The notes under the pieces: model-generated | The model's input: only the letters and a program-made list of their open reading frames with translations | What the model was told of the DNA's origin: nothing | Databases searched by the model: none | Assembly (NCBI RefSeq): GCF_003967515.1 | Contig: NZ_BIFQ01000002.1 | Coordinates: 2,108,001-2,172,000, forward strand | Length of the DNA: 64,000 nt | Direction: 5' to 3' | DNA from: Dictyobacter aurantiacus | GTDB lineage: Bacteria > Chloroflexota > Ktedonobacteria > Ktedonobacterales > Ktedonobacteraceae | Shown here: positions 36,995 to 46,038 of the stretch, in pieces | Layout: every line of letters starts with the position of its first letter | How positions within the stretch are numbered: the stretch's first letter is position 1 | Made by a program: the position numbers and the translations under genes

Positions 36995-37675
36995 TCAGGC
37001 TCCTTTTCGTTCGGCAATGTCTGCGATGATGACGCCTGGTCTCGCAGCATCTTGCTGGCTTAATGCGGCGTAGATCTGTTCATGGTCGCGGCCATTAATG
37101 GTTGTGGCATGCCAGCCAAAGGCCTCAAATCTGGTCGCCATATCTCCATACTCGATGGTGCTGGAATGGTTATTGACCACGATACAGGTAAGCTGCTTCA
37201 ATTTTTTCTGGCTGGCGACCATCACCGCTTCCCAGATGCTGCCTTCATTGCATTCAGCGTCACCCACCAGCGCGAAGACGCGGCGATCGCTCTGTTTCGC
37301 CTGCAGCGCTAGCGTTACGCCAATGGCCATTGATAGACCATGACCGAGCGAACCGGTGGATACCTCGATGCCAGGCACGCGTTGCCGATCGGGATGGGCC
37401 CCTAATATCCCATCCCAGCTTTTGAAATGTGGCAGTTCCGTGCTGGGAAAGAAGCCTTTCGCGGCCAGGATCGCATAGAGTGCGACCGGTCCATGACCTT
37501 TGCTCAAGATGAAGCGGTCGCGTTCTTCGCTGTGAGGTTGTTGAGGATCATAGCGCAGAATACGATCGTAAAGTACCCAGAGTACATCGAGCGTAGAGTG
37601 GGCACTGGCATTATGTTTTTCATCGCCCGTGGCCAGGGCCATCAAATTTTTGATCTCTGCCAAATCTGTCGTCAT
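36995..37675 (-). CDS. Transketolase, N-terminal subunit
   Basis: 226 residues, shorter than the usual 270 or so because the first helix region is reduced. Thiamine-diphosphate binding is shown by ILSKGHGPVALYA, STGSLGHGLSMAIG and GDAECNEGSIWEA followed by the Asn-containing loop VVNNHSS. AAAGGA precedes ATG 37675. It forms one active enzyme with the next gene; split transketolases are common in Chloroflexota and archaea. It is divergent from the HEAT gene, with repeat copy D between. Confidence 0.88.
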   Translation of the reverse strand: MTTDLAEIKNLMALATGDEKHNASAHSTLDVLWVLYDRILRYDPQQPHSEERDRFILSKGHGPVALYAILAAKGFFPSTELPHFKSWDGILGAHPDRQRVPGIEVSTGSLGHGLSMAIGVTLALQAKQSDRRVFALVGDAECNEGSIWEAVMVASQKKLKQLTCIVVNNHSSTIEYGDMATRFEAFGWHATTINGRDHEQIYAALSQQDAARPGVIIADIAERKGA

Positions 37676-37799
37676 ATCATTGTGTCCTTTATCTGCTATT
37701 GTGAATATGGGGATAGTTTAAAATTTTATGCATTGCGGCGCATTGTCCCAACGTTCAGCGCCAACCTGTACCTTTGTACACATACAATGCTTATGTATG

Positions 37800-37988
37800 C
37801 ACCGCGGGTTTTACTCCAGCCATCGAGGGACACATGGGTGCCCACACACGTATCCGCACTAGTTTGTGTGCTGGTGCAGAGGGCGTATTTGCGCCCCCTG
37901 CACCAGCACACAACGGACGTGTGAGCACCGGAGGTGCGAAACCTCAGGCAGGCTGCAGGCGATGCTCATGAGCGTCAGATACACTGTC
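37800..37988 (-). repeat. Modular hairpin repeat, copy D
   Basis: Read on the minus strand: GTGTATCTGACGCTCATGAG, TCGCCTGCAGCC, then GCACCTCCGGTGCTCA, then a 22-bp stem (37864-37885 with 37892-37913, one A/C mismatch, loop TATTTG), then a diverged right module (GCGGATACGTGTGTGGG...). It lies between the divergent transketolase and HEAT genes, and its end is 24 bases before the HEAT start codon. Confidence 0.78.
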
Positions 37989-38012
37989 TCAGATAATGAA
38001 AGGATTAAGGAT

Positions 38013-38519
38013 ATGGGTGAAACAGATGCCGAGGATAAGCAACAGGGACTGGCTCTATGGCAGGAACAACTTCAACACGGTGAGCAAGCCGCGCGCATGG
38101 AGGCGGTCGAAATGTTAGGGCAACTAGCGGATAAGCGAGCGATTGCGCCGTTAGCGGCTCTCTTCAATGATCCTGATCCGGCGTTGCGACTGCGAGCCGT
38201 TCTGGCGTTACGTCAGATTGGAGGTCCCCTGGCTGTGGCTGCGCTGGCGGGTGCTTTGACCAATGAATTGCCCCGGGTACGCCGGGCCGCTATTGTTGCT
38301 GTGGGCAAGCTTGGTGGTTCACAAGCTGTTGCCCTCCTGCTGACCACTTTACAGGATCCCGATGAGCGCGTACGCAACACCGCGATCCTCACGCTGGGCG
38401 AAACGGGCGATGTCCAGGCATTATCCGCCCTGCTCCAGTTACAGGAGCACTCACAGCAGAAGATTGACGCCGTGTACCTGCAGCATGCCATTCAGCGCCT
38501 GCGGCAACTGGATACTTAA
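38013..38519 (+). CDS. HEAT-repeat protein (PBS lyase-type repeats)
   Basis: 168 residues from ATG 38013 (GAAAGGA eight bases upstream). The frame is open to 37866 but that part is repeat copy D and not coding. At least four 30-residue HEAT repeats: RMEAVEMLGQLADKRAIAPL, LRLRAVLALRQIGGPLAVAAL, VRRAAIVAVGKLGGSQAVALL, VRNTAILTLGETGDVQALSAL. Such repeats mediate protein binding or lyase scaffolding. The partner is unknown. Its TAA overlaps the TAA of the convergent gene at TTAA. Confidence 0.85.
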   Translation: MGETDAEDKQQGLALWQEQLQHGEQAARMEAVEMLGQLADKRAIAPLAALFNDPDPALRLRAVLALRQIGGPLAVAALAGALTNELPRVRRAAIVAVGKLGGSQAVALLLTTLQDPDERVRNTAILTLGETGDVQALSALLQLQEHSQQKIDAVYLQHAIQRLRQLDT

Positions 38520-39580
38520 TCGAGGTTATAGGCTGATGGCGTGATAACTTCCGGGCATGATGCTGGCTGTGCCGCTGGCGGCATCTCATTGGAAGAGCCT
38601 GCGGCTATATCCAGTAGCTCCTGTTCTATCTCCGGCCATAACAGTTTCTCTGCTTCTGGACGTGTCAGGGATAATCCTCGCTTGCTGGCTTCAATGATTA
38701 ACTGTGTCGCTCTGCTATTAAACTCTTCCAGTATTGCTTCCTGTACATCGGATGAAGGCATAACGCCCAGCGCGATCTGCTCAAAATCATACAGATCCGA
38801 CGATTCAAACGAGAGCATAAAGAGATCCACATACCTGCGGATCAATTCCATGTGGACATCGCTGAAGTGCTGTGGCTTCGGGCTGATCAACGTCATGCAT
38901 CCGGCAATTTGATTGGCATGGATTAAAGGATAGGCGACAATGCTTTCGGCCAGTTCGTTATAGTTGACGGGGAACCACTGTTTTTTTATAAGATGTTTAT
39001 GAATAACGATTGGTCGTTTGGTCTGAACTGCATACCCAATCTGGGACTCTAAGCCATAGAACCGCACGTTACTATTGATGGCATGCCATGGCGGATTGCC
39101 GCGCCCATCGATGATGCGTAGGCTCCGAACTTTTTTGCCCGCCTGGGGTCGGGTGCACTGACTGGCATAGATGGCGACCCCATCCTGCCGAGCATCCAGA
39201 TGTGAAAGCATCTGCTGCAGAATCATTGAACGGATCGTAGCGATCCTTAGATGTTTGGTGCGCTGGTTATAGGCTTCTAGTATTTTGGCATAGAAGGACG
39301 AAGGAATCTCTTGCGGCATTTCTTCGATAACTGCGACATCGGCTCGAAATTGAGGAAATTCAACCGCGATCATTTCAATCAGTTTTTCGCGATGATCAGG
39401 CAGAGCTTCTAATAGTGCATAGAGGTGCTTCAAACGCGGATTTGAGGTCCCCGAAGCCCAGCGTATCAGACTGATTTGATTGACACCTAATATGCGTGCA
39501 ATGCGTTGCCTTTCGGTTGGGTCAGCAATGGCCGCTTCTAGAAATATACGCCACCCTGGCGACTCATGTGTGTTACTCAA
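38516..39580 (-). CDS. Helix-turn-helix and GAF-domain regulator
   Basis: 354 residues from a TTG start without a strong ribosome site. A short N-terminal helix-turn-helix (RQRIARILGVNQISLIRWAS, about 24-43, XRE-like) is followed by a GAF domain (about 105-265; QDGVAIYASQC, GYAVQTKRPIVIHK, IAGCMTLISPK) and a C-terminal helical tail. It is a one-component sensor-regulator of unknown ligand. It is divergent from the mannonate-type SDR gene, a possible target, with repeat copy E between. Confidence 0.75.
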   Translation of the reverse strand: MSNTHESPGWRIFLEAAIADPTERQRIARILGVNQISLIRWASGTSNPRLKHLYALLEALPDHREKLIEMIAVEFPQFRADVAVIEEMPQEIPSSFYAKILEAYNQRTKHLRIATIRSMILQQMLSHLDARQDGVAIYASQCTRPQAGKKVRSLRIIDGRGNPPWHAINSNVRFYGLESQIGYAVQTKRPIVIHKHLIKKQWFPVNYNELAESIVAYPLIHANQIAGCMTLISPKPQHFSDVHMELIRRYVDLFMLSFESSDLYDFEQIALGVMPSSDVQEAILEEFNSRATQLIIEASKRGLSLTRPEAEKLLWPEIEQELLDIAAGSSNEMPPAAQPASCPEVITPSAYNLD

Positions 39581-39672
39581 TTACTACTCGTCTAACTACT
39601 ACTAGCAAGTGTATAATGGCCTGTTAGCTATATTACGTCAAAAAAGTAGCCCCCGTCAATAAGTATTCAGAG

Positions 39673-39807
39673 AGTGCCGTACTCTCATAATCATTACCTG
39701 CGGCATACCTGGTTTTTTGCACCTGCGGTGCTCAGAAAGATACAGGGCGGACGCGCGTGCGGGGGTGCTCACGTGCCCCCAACATGATGAAAGTAAAACC
39801 CATCCTC
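39673..39807 (+). repeat. Modular hairpin repeat, minimal copy E (no central hairpin)
   Basis: About 135 bp. AGTGCCGTACTCTCATAATC matches the left end of other copies. GCACCTGCGGTGCTCA follows, then directly GGCGGACGCGCGTGCGGG, CACGTGCCCCC and AACATGATGAAAGTAAAAC. The long hairpin found in the other copies is absent, so this shows what the flanking modules look like without it. Confidence 0.78.
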
Positions 39808-39845
39808 AGATTTGATGAATGCTGTGCTATGGAAACGAGATCCTA

Positions 39846-39854
39846 TGTTACAAT
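39846..39854 (+). promoter_or_regulatory. Extended -10 promoter of the mannonate-type SDR gene
   Basis: TG-T-TACAAT, the same extended -10 sequence found before the alpha-mannosidase gene (7262-7270). It would give a leader of about 100 bases. Confidence 0.4.
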
Positions 39855-39960
39855 GAAAGGGATTTTATCAAAAGAGCCTTTAATCATGGAATGTCAAGAA
39901 GCGTGAGCGACGCGCGAAATGCATCCATAGTGGCGCTAGTGAAGATACGAGAGAGCAAAT

Positions 39961-40797
39961 ATGAGTTACGAGTCACAACTTCAGCACCTCTTTAACGTAG
40001 AAGGTCAGACGGCTGTTATCACTGGTGGTAGCGGTGGACTGGGTAGTGCGATGGCGTATGCACTGGCACAGGCTGGCGTAAAGGTAGCTATTCTAAGCCG
40101 GCATGAGGAGTCGTCCCGTAACGTTGCCGAGAAGATTCAGGCGCAGGGAGGAAGCGCTCTGGGCCTGGCTTGCGATGTAGTGGATCGCACTTCCCTGGAG
40201 CAGGCCCTGGAACAGATCATCCGGACATTTGGCCCTGTTGATATTTTAGTAAATGGTGCCGGTGGCAACCATCCGTCCGCTACCACATCGCCAGAGCGAT
40301 CATTTTTTGATCTGGATAATGAAGCGGTTGATCATGTCTTTGACCTCAACTTTTCCGGCACACTCAAATGTTGCCAGGTATTTGGGCGCGGTATGGCGGA
40401 GCGCAAGCAAGGCTGTATTATCAATATCGCCTCTATGAACTCACTACGACCATTGACGCGTATTCCCGCCTATAGCGCGTCAAAGGCCGCCATCACGAAC
40501 TTTACGCAGTGGCTGGCTGTGCATATGGCTCAGGAATATAGCCCTGCCATTCGTGTCAATGCGATCGCGCCAGGATTTTTCCTGACAAATCAGAATCGCT
40601 TTATGCTCACCGATGAAAAGACGGGCGGATTTACCGCACGTGGAGAGACGATTGTCGCCCATACGCCGATGCATCGCCTGGGAGAGGCCGAGGATCTGGT
40701 TGGCACCCTGCTCTGGCTGGCCAGTCCGGCCGCGACCTTTGTAACGGGCATCGTTGTCCCGGTTGATGGCGGCTTTTCCGCCTTTAGCGGCGTCTAA
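39961..40797 (+). CDS. SDR oxidoreductase, D-mannonate oxidoreductase-like (YjmF/UxuB type)
   Basis: 278 residues. Rossmann motif TGGSGGLGSAMA (about 21-32), NGAGGNHP, catalytic Ser in IASMNS and YSASK (Tyr and Lys). The sequence order FNVEGQTAVITGG, NGAGGNHPSAT and the C-terminal PVDGGFSAFSGV match the SDR family of D-mannonate oxidoreductases, which reduce fructuronate in hexuronate breakdown. The convergent neighbour is a sugar isomerase/epimerase. Substrate assigned by similarity only. Confidence 0.82.
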   Translation: MSYESQLQHLFNVEGQTAVITGGSGGLGSAMAYALAQAGVKVAILSRHEESSRNVAEKIQAQGGSALGLACDVVDRTSLEQALEQIIRTFGPVDILVNGAGGNHPSATTSPERSFFDLDNEAVDHVFDLNFSGTLKCCQVFGRGMAERKQGCIINIASMNSLRPLTRIPAYSASKAAITNFTQWLAVHMAQEYSPAIRVNAIAPGFFLTNQNRFMLTDEKTGGFTARGETIVAHTPMHRLGEAEDLVGTLLWLASPAATFVTGIVVPVDGGFSAFSGV

Positions 40798-40809
40798 TAT
40801 ACCCGTTTT

Positions 40810-40881
40810 GTTTTACAGAATTGACGTGCTGCCCTGCAGGCGCTCTTGCGCCTGCAGGGCAGCACGTCAATTCTGTAAAAC
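40810..40881. terminator. 34-bp perfect stem between convergent sugar genes
   Basis: GTTTTACAGAATTGACGTGC then TGCCCTGCAGGCGC (40810-40843) pairs exactly with 40848-40881, loop TCTT. AT-rich stem ends flank a GC-rich top. It lies 13 bases after the SDR stop and 43 before the stop of the convergent gene, so it probably ends both transcripts. Confidence 0.7.
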
Positions 40882-40923
40882 GCTGTTTGAATACCGCAGG
40901 CGCAAGAGCCTATAGAGAACTCT

Positions 40924-41748
40924 TTATTTTTGCTGTAGCTGTTTTTCGGCGGCATGGAGCCAGTTGATGTGTTGTGGCAGGGCGATCTCTGGATCTTCAA
41001 TTTCTGGATGCCAGCGTTTTTCCCACTCGACAGAAATATAGCCGTCATAGCCATTGGCCTGCAGGCTGGCTAGTTGCTCGCGTACCGGCACCTCGCCTTC
41101 TCCCATCAACACCAGTTTCCAGCCAGATTTTTCGCTATCATCCCGGCGGGCATCCTTTACGTGCACGTGTGCCACGCGTGGTCCCAGTAGCTGCCATACC
41201 TCGGAGGCCGATTCTCCCATGCGATAGGGATGATGGCTATCCCAGAGGGCCGCCACCGCTGGCGAATCGATTAAATCCAGCACTTGCGCCGTGCGGTGCG
41301 CGGACGCAAAGCCATCATGGGTTTCCAATGTAATGGTGACCCCTGCCTGCTCGGCCTGGGGCGCGACTTGCCGAAGCGCTTCCGCGACCCATTGATTTTC
41401 CTGCTCGATATTTTCACCCGTACCAGCACCTCCGAAGACACGTAAAATCGGTACCTGCAATTCCTGAGCCAGTTGGATCCAGACGCGCAGGGACTCAACG
41501 TTCTTCGCCCGTTCCGCCGCATCGCTGAGATTAAATGTACAGGAGGTATCAAAGGCACACACTTCAACGCCGCGTGCGCGGAAGGTCGCCACAGCCTGTC
41601 GCACCTTCTCCGCGTCACGTACCGGGTCGATAACTTCATTATCCAGCAGGCGTAGCTCAACACCACTATAGCCCAGCCGGACAGCATTGTCCGCGACCTG
41701 TTCTGTCGTCCATTGCGGACAGCCAAGGGTACTAAATGCAAATTTCAC
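40924..41748 (-). CDS. Sugar phosphate isomerase/epimerase (xylose isomerase-like TIM barrel)
   Basis: 274 residues from GTG 41748, nine bases after GAGG; the frame is open to 41814 but those residues are atypical. Family features: FAFSTLGCPQWTTEQVADNA at the start, GYSGVELRLLD, ITLETHDGFA (metal Glu), WDSHHPYRMG, VHVKDARRD and YISVEWEKRWHPEIEDPEIA. The metal-binding Glu/Asp/His/Glu set is present. It isomerises or epimerises an unknown sugar or polyol, perhaps in the same pathway as the convergent SDR. Confidence 0.85.
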   Translation of the reverse strand: MKFAFSTLGCPQWTTEQVADNAVRLGYSGVELRLLDNEVIDPVRDAEKVRQAVATFRARGVEVCAFDTSCTFNLSDAAERAKNVESLRVWIQLAQELQVPILRVFGGAGTGENIEQENQWVAEALRQVAPQAEQAGVTITLETHDGFASAHRTAQVLDLIDSPAVAALWDSHHPYRMGESASEVWQLLGPRVAHVHVKDARRDDSEKSGWKLVLMGEGEVPVREQLASLQANGYDGYISVEWEKRWHPEIEDPEIALPQHINWLHAAEKQLQQK

Positions 41749-41897
41749 TGCTTCTTGCCTCTTTCTACAGAAAAGAACATTGTAGATAGACAGCATCATC
41801 TGCCTCTCTTCCATTATGTCACCAAACCTTGACGGATGGATAGTAATGGTTTTCTATTGATAGAGACACGGGCAGTAGAGCTAATGACCACCAGCGC

Positions 41898-43370
41898 TTA
41901 GCGGGTGTGCAATGTCGTTTCTTTTTTCTCGTCGGAATAGACTATCACCATCGATGTAAACGGCATCTGCATGGATTTTGCCGCCCCTGTGCTATTGCCG
42001 CGTAGATCGATGCGGAAGTAGTATTCATGATTATGATTGCCATAGACGCCGTCGATGGTATCGGAAAGCTGGTGCCCATTGCGTGGAACCGTAAAGGTAG
42101 GAGAATGGCAGAAGTCGTAATCCTCGCAACCGAGAAAGTGCGAGATGTTGAATTTAACCACGGGCGCCAGTTGCGTGCCATCGGTATCGTCGGATGAGCC
42201 GGGATAGATATTCAGGGTCGCGCCCTGCGCACCCATCGAGATTAGATAAAAGTGCCCCTGCGTATCCTGGGTGATGCGTACTTTTTGCCCGAAATCAACA
42301 TTGGGCATGGCCACATCCTTAATAATTTTGCCGTCCTCAACAATGGCCTGGTGGAGACCCTCGTATTCATTGAGATAGAGGATGTGCATGCGTCCCGCTG
42401 TATCGACATAGCTATCCGTCACATAGACCAGGTCATGATCCTCGGCATTATTGGGATCCTGTGGTTTAACCTCTTTAATCAAGAGCGGAGTAAGCTTTGG
42501 CTGGCTGGCTGTAATGTCATCGATATGGAAATATTTCACTTCATTAAATATCCAGGGGGTACTCGACATATTCGCGGGCTGGGGAAGATTAAGATAATGG
42601 CGCTGTACATCGCGGGTGGCTACAAAAGAGAGATCATTATTATAACCGGGAAAGAGAAAAGCATAGGTATAGCGGAAATCCAGCGTATTGCTATGGAAGG
42701 TCCATTTGTTTGTGTCAGCATTGAAATAGGCCCAGTTAAAGATGCCGGGTTTATCGGGTCCAGTCTGATCAATAACTATGTCACCGCGATCGTTGACGCC
42801 TACGCTACTATAGCCCTGTTCATTGCCCGTTTGCCATTTTCCTGCGATCCATTCGTTCTTGAAGGTTGCTCCATTATCGGTTGAGTAGATATGCTGTAAT
42901 TTTCCCTGCGTTTGAGGCCAGGCGAACAGATGGATGCTATCGTTTTTGCCCAGGACAATATTGATTGGCTCGGCGCCCGCATTTCCAGATTGGATCTCCT
43001 GCCAGCCTTTGTCTGGAGCTTTATGCATCAGGTGCCATTCACGATCGTTGAGATCATCTCCCTGTGAAATATAGGTTGTGAAAAGGTCACCCCTGGATGT
43101 ACGGATAATGCGATCTTTATGCGCACCCCAGCTATTGGGAACGTATGTGTCTTCATCACCAAAGGCCTGATCAGTAACCTGCTCCAGCTTTATGAGCTCC
43201 GGCTTGCCCGGTGCTGAAGCCCGGGGGGTGACAAAGGGATGGCTGGAGGCCGTTTCTGAAGAGGGTTTGATGCCAAGTAGATACATAGCCAGCACGACAA
43301 TTGCCACCAGGGACAAAACGGATGCGATGAGGATAATTGCGGATTTATGACTAATTTTCAATTGTGCCAT
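41898..43370 (-). CDS. Membrane-anchored beta-propeller (BNR/sialidase-like) protein
   Basis: 490 residues. One N-terminal membrane segment (about 10-34), then a large extracytoplasmic domain with repeated beta-strand motifs (HKDRIIRTSRGDLFTTYIS, IHLFAWPQTQGKLQHIYSTD, GRMHILYLNEYEGLHQAIVE). The Asp-box-like STDNGATF element suggests a sialidase-type propeller, but catalytic residues cannot be assigned. AAGGAG touches ATG 43370, while TTG 43361 is at normal spacing and may be the real start. Confidence 0.65.
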   Translation of the reverse strand: MAQLKISHKSAIILIASVLSLVAIVVLAMYLLGIKPSSETASSHPFVTPRASAPGKPELIKLEQVTDQAFGDEDTYVPNSWGAHKDRIIRTSRGDLFTTYISQGDDLNDREWHLMHKAPDKGWQEIQSGNAGAEPINIVLGKNDSIHLFAWPQTQGKLQHIYSTDNGATFKNEWIAGKWQTGNEQGYSSVGVNDRGDIVIDQTGPDKPGIFNWAYFNADTNKWTFHSNTLDFRYTYAFLFPGYNNDLSFVATRDVQRHYLNLPQPANMSSTPWIFNEVKYFHIDDITASQPKLTPLLIKEVKPQDPNNAEDHDLVYVTDSYVDTAGRMHILYLNEYEGLHQAIVEDGKIIKDVAMPNVDFGQKVRITQDTQGHFYLISMGAQGATLNIYPGSSDDTDGTQLAPVVKFNISHFLGCEDYDFCHSPTFTVPRNGHQLSDTIDGVYGNHNHEYYFRIDLRGNSTGAAKSMQMPFTSMVIVYSDEKKETTLHTR

Positions 43371-43576
43371 CTCCTTGTGCGAGATAGAAACTCTTCCTTG
43401 TGTATATCATACATCACAATATACCAAAACAATACCCTAACGACAACAATTGTGCTTTGAAGCATCTCAATGTATATTGATTGCTTCAAATGACTGTTTT
43501 TTGTAGTGGTGAAGTGCGCATTTGCGCACCCCACCATAAAATGGGCTACTGCGCAGAGCAGGGGCACAAAAGATTT

Positions 43577-43633
43577 TTGACATAGTGATATGCAATGGCA
43601 TGCATTGCACGCCATTGCATATCACTATGTCAA
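43577..43633. terminator. 23-bp stem terminator after hemE
   Basis: TTGACATAGTGATATGCAATGGC (43577-43599) pairs exactly with 43611-43633, loop of 11 bases. T-rich tracts flank both sides. It ends three bases from the hemE stop codon. Confidence 0.75.
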
Positions 43634-43636
43634 TTT

Positions 43637-44719
43637 TTAGTGTTGAATAGAGGTATATTCGTGGACGAAGTCGATCAGGTGGCGTACATTGTCGACGGGG
43701 GTACCCGGAAGGATGCCGTGTCCGAGGTTGAAGATATGGCCCGGACGGCCTTTAACTCGATCGAGAATCTCTCGAGTGCGTTTCTCGATTTCCGGCCAGG
43801 GAGCCAGCAGCGTTACCGGGTCCAGATTTCCCTGCACTGCCGTTTCGGGCTTGAGGCTGTCCCAGGCGGTATCCAGATCGATGTGCCAGTCGACGCCGAT
43901 AACGTCACCACCGGCCTCCTGAATCAGGTTGAGCATGCCACTGGTGTTGGTACCAAAATGGATAATGGGGACATTGCCCTGCCTGGCGATGTCGATGGCG
44001 TGACGGCTATGCGGCAGGATATATTCGCGATAGTCGGCCGGACTGAGGGCGCCGACCCAGCTATCAAAGAATTGCAGCGCCTGCGCGCCCGCTTTAGCCT
44101 GGGCCAGGAGATAGTTGCCGACAACTTCGCTTAGCTTCTCCATCAATAGATGCCAGGTGGGTGCGTCGCTCATCATCAGGCCCTTGGTGTGCAAGTAGTT
44201 TTTGCTGCTACCTCCTTCAATGGCATAGGAAGCCAGCGTAAAAGGGGCGCCACTAAAGCCAATCAGGGGGATACCCCGAGGGTCAAGCTGTTTACGGACC
44301 AGCTTAATAGCTTCCAGGGTAAACCACAGGCTCTCCGTAGGATCAGGGAGGCGCAGAGCCTCAACGTCCGCGCGGCTGCGAATGGGATTATGGATGACGG
44401 GTCCTTCACCCTTTATAAATTCCAGGTTGAGGCCCATCCCTTCCAGAGGTGGGAGGATATCGGCGAAGATAATGGCCGCGTCCAGGTTATATGCGCGAAT
44501 AGGCTGCATGGTTACTTCGGCGGCCAGATCCGGCTGCTTGATAAGTTCAAGGATAGGATGCTGGGTGCGCAGGGCACGGTATTCTTCCATATAGCGGCCA
44601 GCCTGGCGCATGAGCCAGACCGGTGTTGCATCTACCGGGAGGCGTTTGCAGGCACGTAGAAAGCGGCTCTGGATGGCGGTGGCGGATGATGATGATTCCG
44701 TTGATGGTGTTACATTCAT
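43637..44719 (-). CDS. hemE: Uroporphyrinogen decarboxylase, canonical copy
   Basis: 360 residues. It removes four acetate carboxyls from uroporphyrinogen III to give coproporphyrinogen III in haem synthesis. Active-site landmarks are all present: MRQAGRYMEEYR with R38 and R42, FADIL with the essential Asp, YAIEGGSSKNY with Tyr, FDSWVG, and FNLGHGI with His. It lies 107 bases after a second hemE-like gene on the same strand, and the two probably arose by an old duplication, since they differ over most of their length. Confidence 0.95.
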   Translation of the reverse strand: MNVTPSTESSSSATAIQSRFLRACKRLPVDATPVWLMRQAGRYMEEYRALRTQHPILELIKQPDLAAEVTMQPIRAYNLDAAIIFADILPPLEGMGLNLEFIKGEGPVIHNPIRSRADVEALRLPDPTESLWFTLEAIKLVRKQLDPRGIPLIGFSGAPFTLASYAIEGGSSKNYLHTKGLMMSDAPTWHLLMEKLSEVVGNYLLAQAKAGAQALQFFDSWVGALSPADYREYILPHSRHAIDIARQGNVPIIHFGTNTSGMLNLIQEAGGDVIGVDWHIDLDTAWDSLKPETAVQGNLDPVTLLAPWPEIEKRTREILDRVKGRPGHIFNLGHGILPGTPVDNVRHLIDFVHEYTSIQH

Positions 44720-44826
44720 GGTGGTGCTCTATTATCTCCAATCTGCTCTGTTGATGGCAGTATTGTCAGGTTTATGTTAACTGTATGATGCACGAGCGGG
44801 GGAATCTGTACCCTCGCTGGGAATTT

Positions 44827-45909
44827 CTAGCGGGAGAGCTCTGTGGCGTGACCCCTGTAATTGTGGACCGTATCGACAATCCGGCGCAAGTCATCTGGAT
44901 TGGTACCCGGATGAACAGCATGTCCCAGATTGAATATATGGCCTGGCCGCCGCTGAATTCGCTGCAGGATATCTAGACAGCCTGCGTTAATGGTGTCCCA
45001 GGGGGCAAGCAAGAGCGTAGGATCAAGATTGCCCATGATGCCATGCTCAACCCCCATCTGCCGCCAGGCTTGATCGATGTCCACACGCCAATCTACGCCG
45101 ATGACATCACCACCGGCCCGTGCCATCTCTGGTAACAGGCTGGCGTTCCCGGTCCCGAAGTGGATGCTCTGCGCACCCGCCTGCCGGATCGCCTCCAGGA
45201 CGCGCCGGGTATACGGCTGGACAAACTGAACGTAGGCGCCAGGTCCCAGTATTCCGACATTGCTATCAAAGAGCTGAATGGCATCGGCACCCGCCCGGAC
45301 CTCTGCCTGGACATAGCGAACCAGTACATCGGTAATCGTGTTCAGCAATGCGTGCCAGACGTCGGGGAATTGGTACATGAGAGATCGGGCGGTACTATAT
45401 TCGCGTGTGGGCACGCCCTCGATGATATAGAGCGCCAGTGTAAATGGTGCACCGGCGATGCCGATGACCGCCTGTTTCCCCGCCAGTCCCTGTTTGACGA
45501 TGCGGATAGCCTCCATCACAAAAGGCGTCGTTTCCTCAGTCGGCAGCACACGCAGTGCGTTTACATCCTGCATCGTACGGACCGGGTTGCGTATAATAGG
45601 GCCGCGTGCGGGATCCAGTTCGGTCTGCAGACCCATGCCGGGCAAGGGAAGGATGATATCTGTATACATCACTGCTGCGTCGACGCCATACTGCGCTACC
45701 GGCATCAAAGATACCCGCGAACAGAGCTCTGGAGTACGAGCAATGGTTAAAATGTCATAGGATTCACGAAGCGTGCGATATTCAGCCAGGCAATGTCCGG
45801 CCTGGCGCATAAACCAGATCGGTGTTGTATCTGTCTGCTGACGCTGGCAGGCGGCGAGAAATCGCCCCACCCCTGTTTGCTCTGAGCCAGATTGCGATGA
45901 TAACTGCAT
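44827..45909 (-). CDS. Uroporphyrinogen decarboxylase paralogue with one altered active-site Arg
   Basis: 360 residues, the same length and motif order as the neighbouring hemE: MRQAGHCLAEYR, YTDIILPLPGMG, YIIEGVPTREY, FDSNVG, FNLGHAVHPG. The second Arg of MRQAGRY is His39 here (human Arg41 equivalent), while R35, the Asp, Tyr and final His are kept. It may still decarboxylate a porphyrinogen, perhaps with altered isomer preference, or act in another tetrapyrrole step. AAGGAAG precedes ATG. Confidence 0.85.
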   Translation of the reverse strand: MQLSSQSGSEQTGVGRFLAACQRQQTDTTPIWFMRQAGHCLAEYRTLRESYDILTIARTPELCSRVSLMPVAQYGVDAAVMYTDIILPLPGMGLQTELDPARGPIIRNPVRTMQDVNALRVLPTEETTPFVMEAIRIVKQGLAGKQAVIGIAGAPFTLALYIIEGVPTREYSTARSLMYQFPDVWHALLNTITDVLVRYVQAEVRAGADAIQLFDSNVGILGPGAYVQFVQPYTRRVLEAIRQAGAQSIHFGTGNASLLPEMARAGGDVIGVDWRVDIDQAWRQMGVEHGIMGNLDPTLLLAPWDTINAGCLDILQRIQRRPGHIFNLGHAVHPGTNPDDLRRIVDTVHNYRGHATELSR

Positions 45910-46038
45910 ACGACTTCCTTGTTGACCTCAAAACGTATTTGTACTTTCCATATCATAGCGTGAGGATAGTCGAAATGCAACGTATAAACCTGTGTAATTC
46001 TCCATCCCAAAAGAAAATCACTGGAGATTTTTTACTTT

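Noticed and set aside
37866..38012. N-terminal extension of the HEAT protein
   Set aside because: It is translated from repeat copy D and is Cys-rich; a ribosome site supports ATG 38013.
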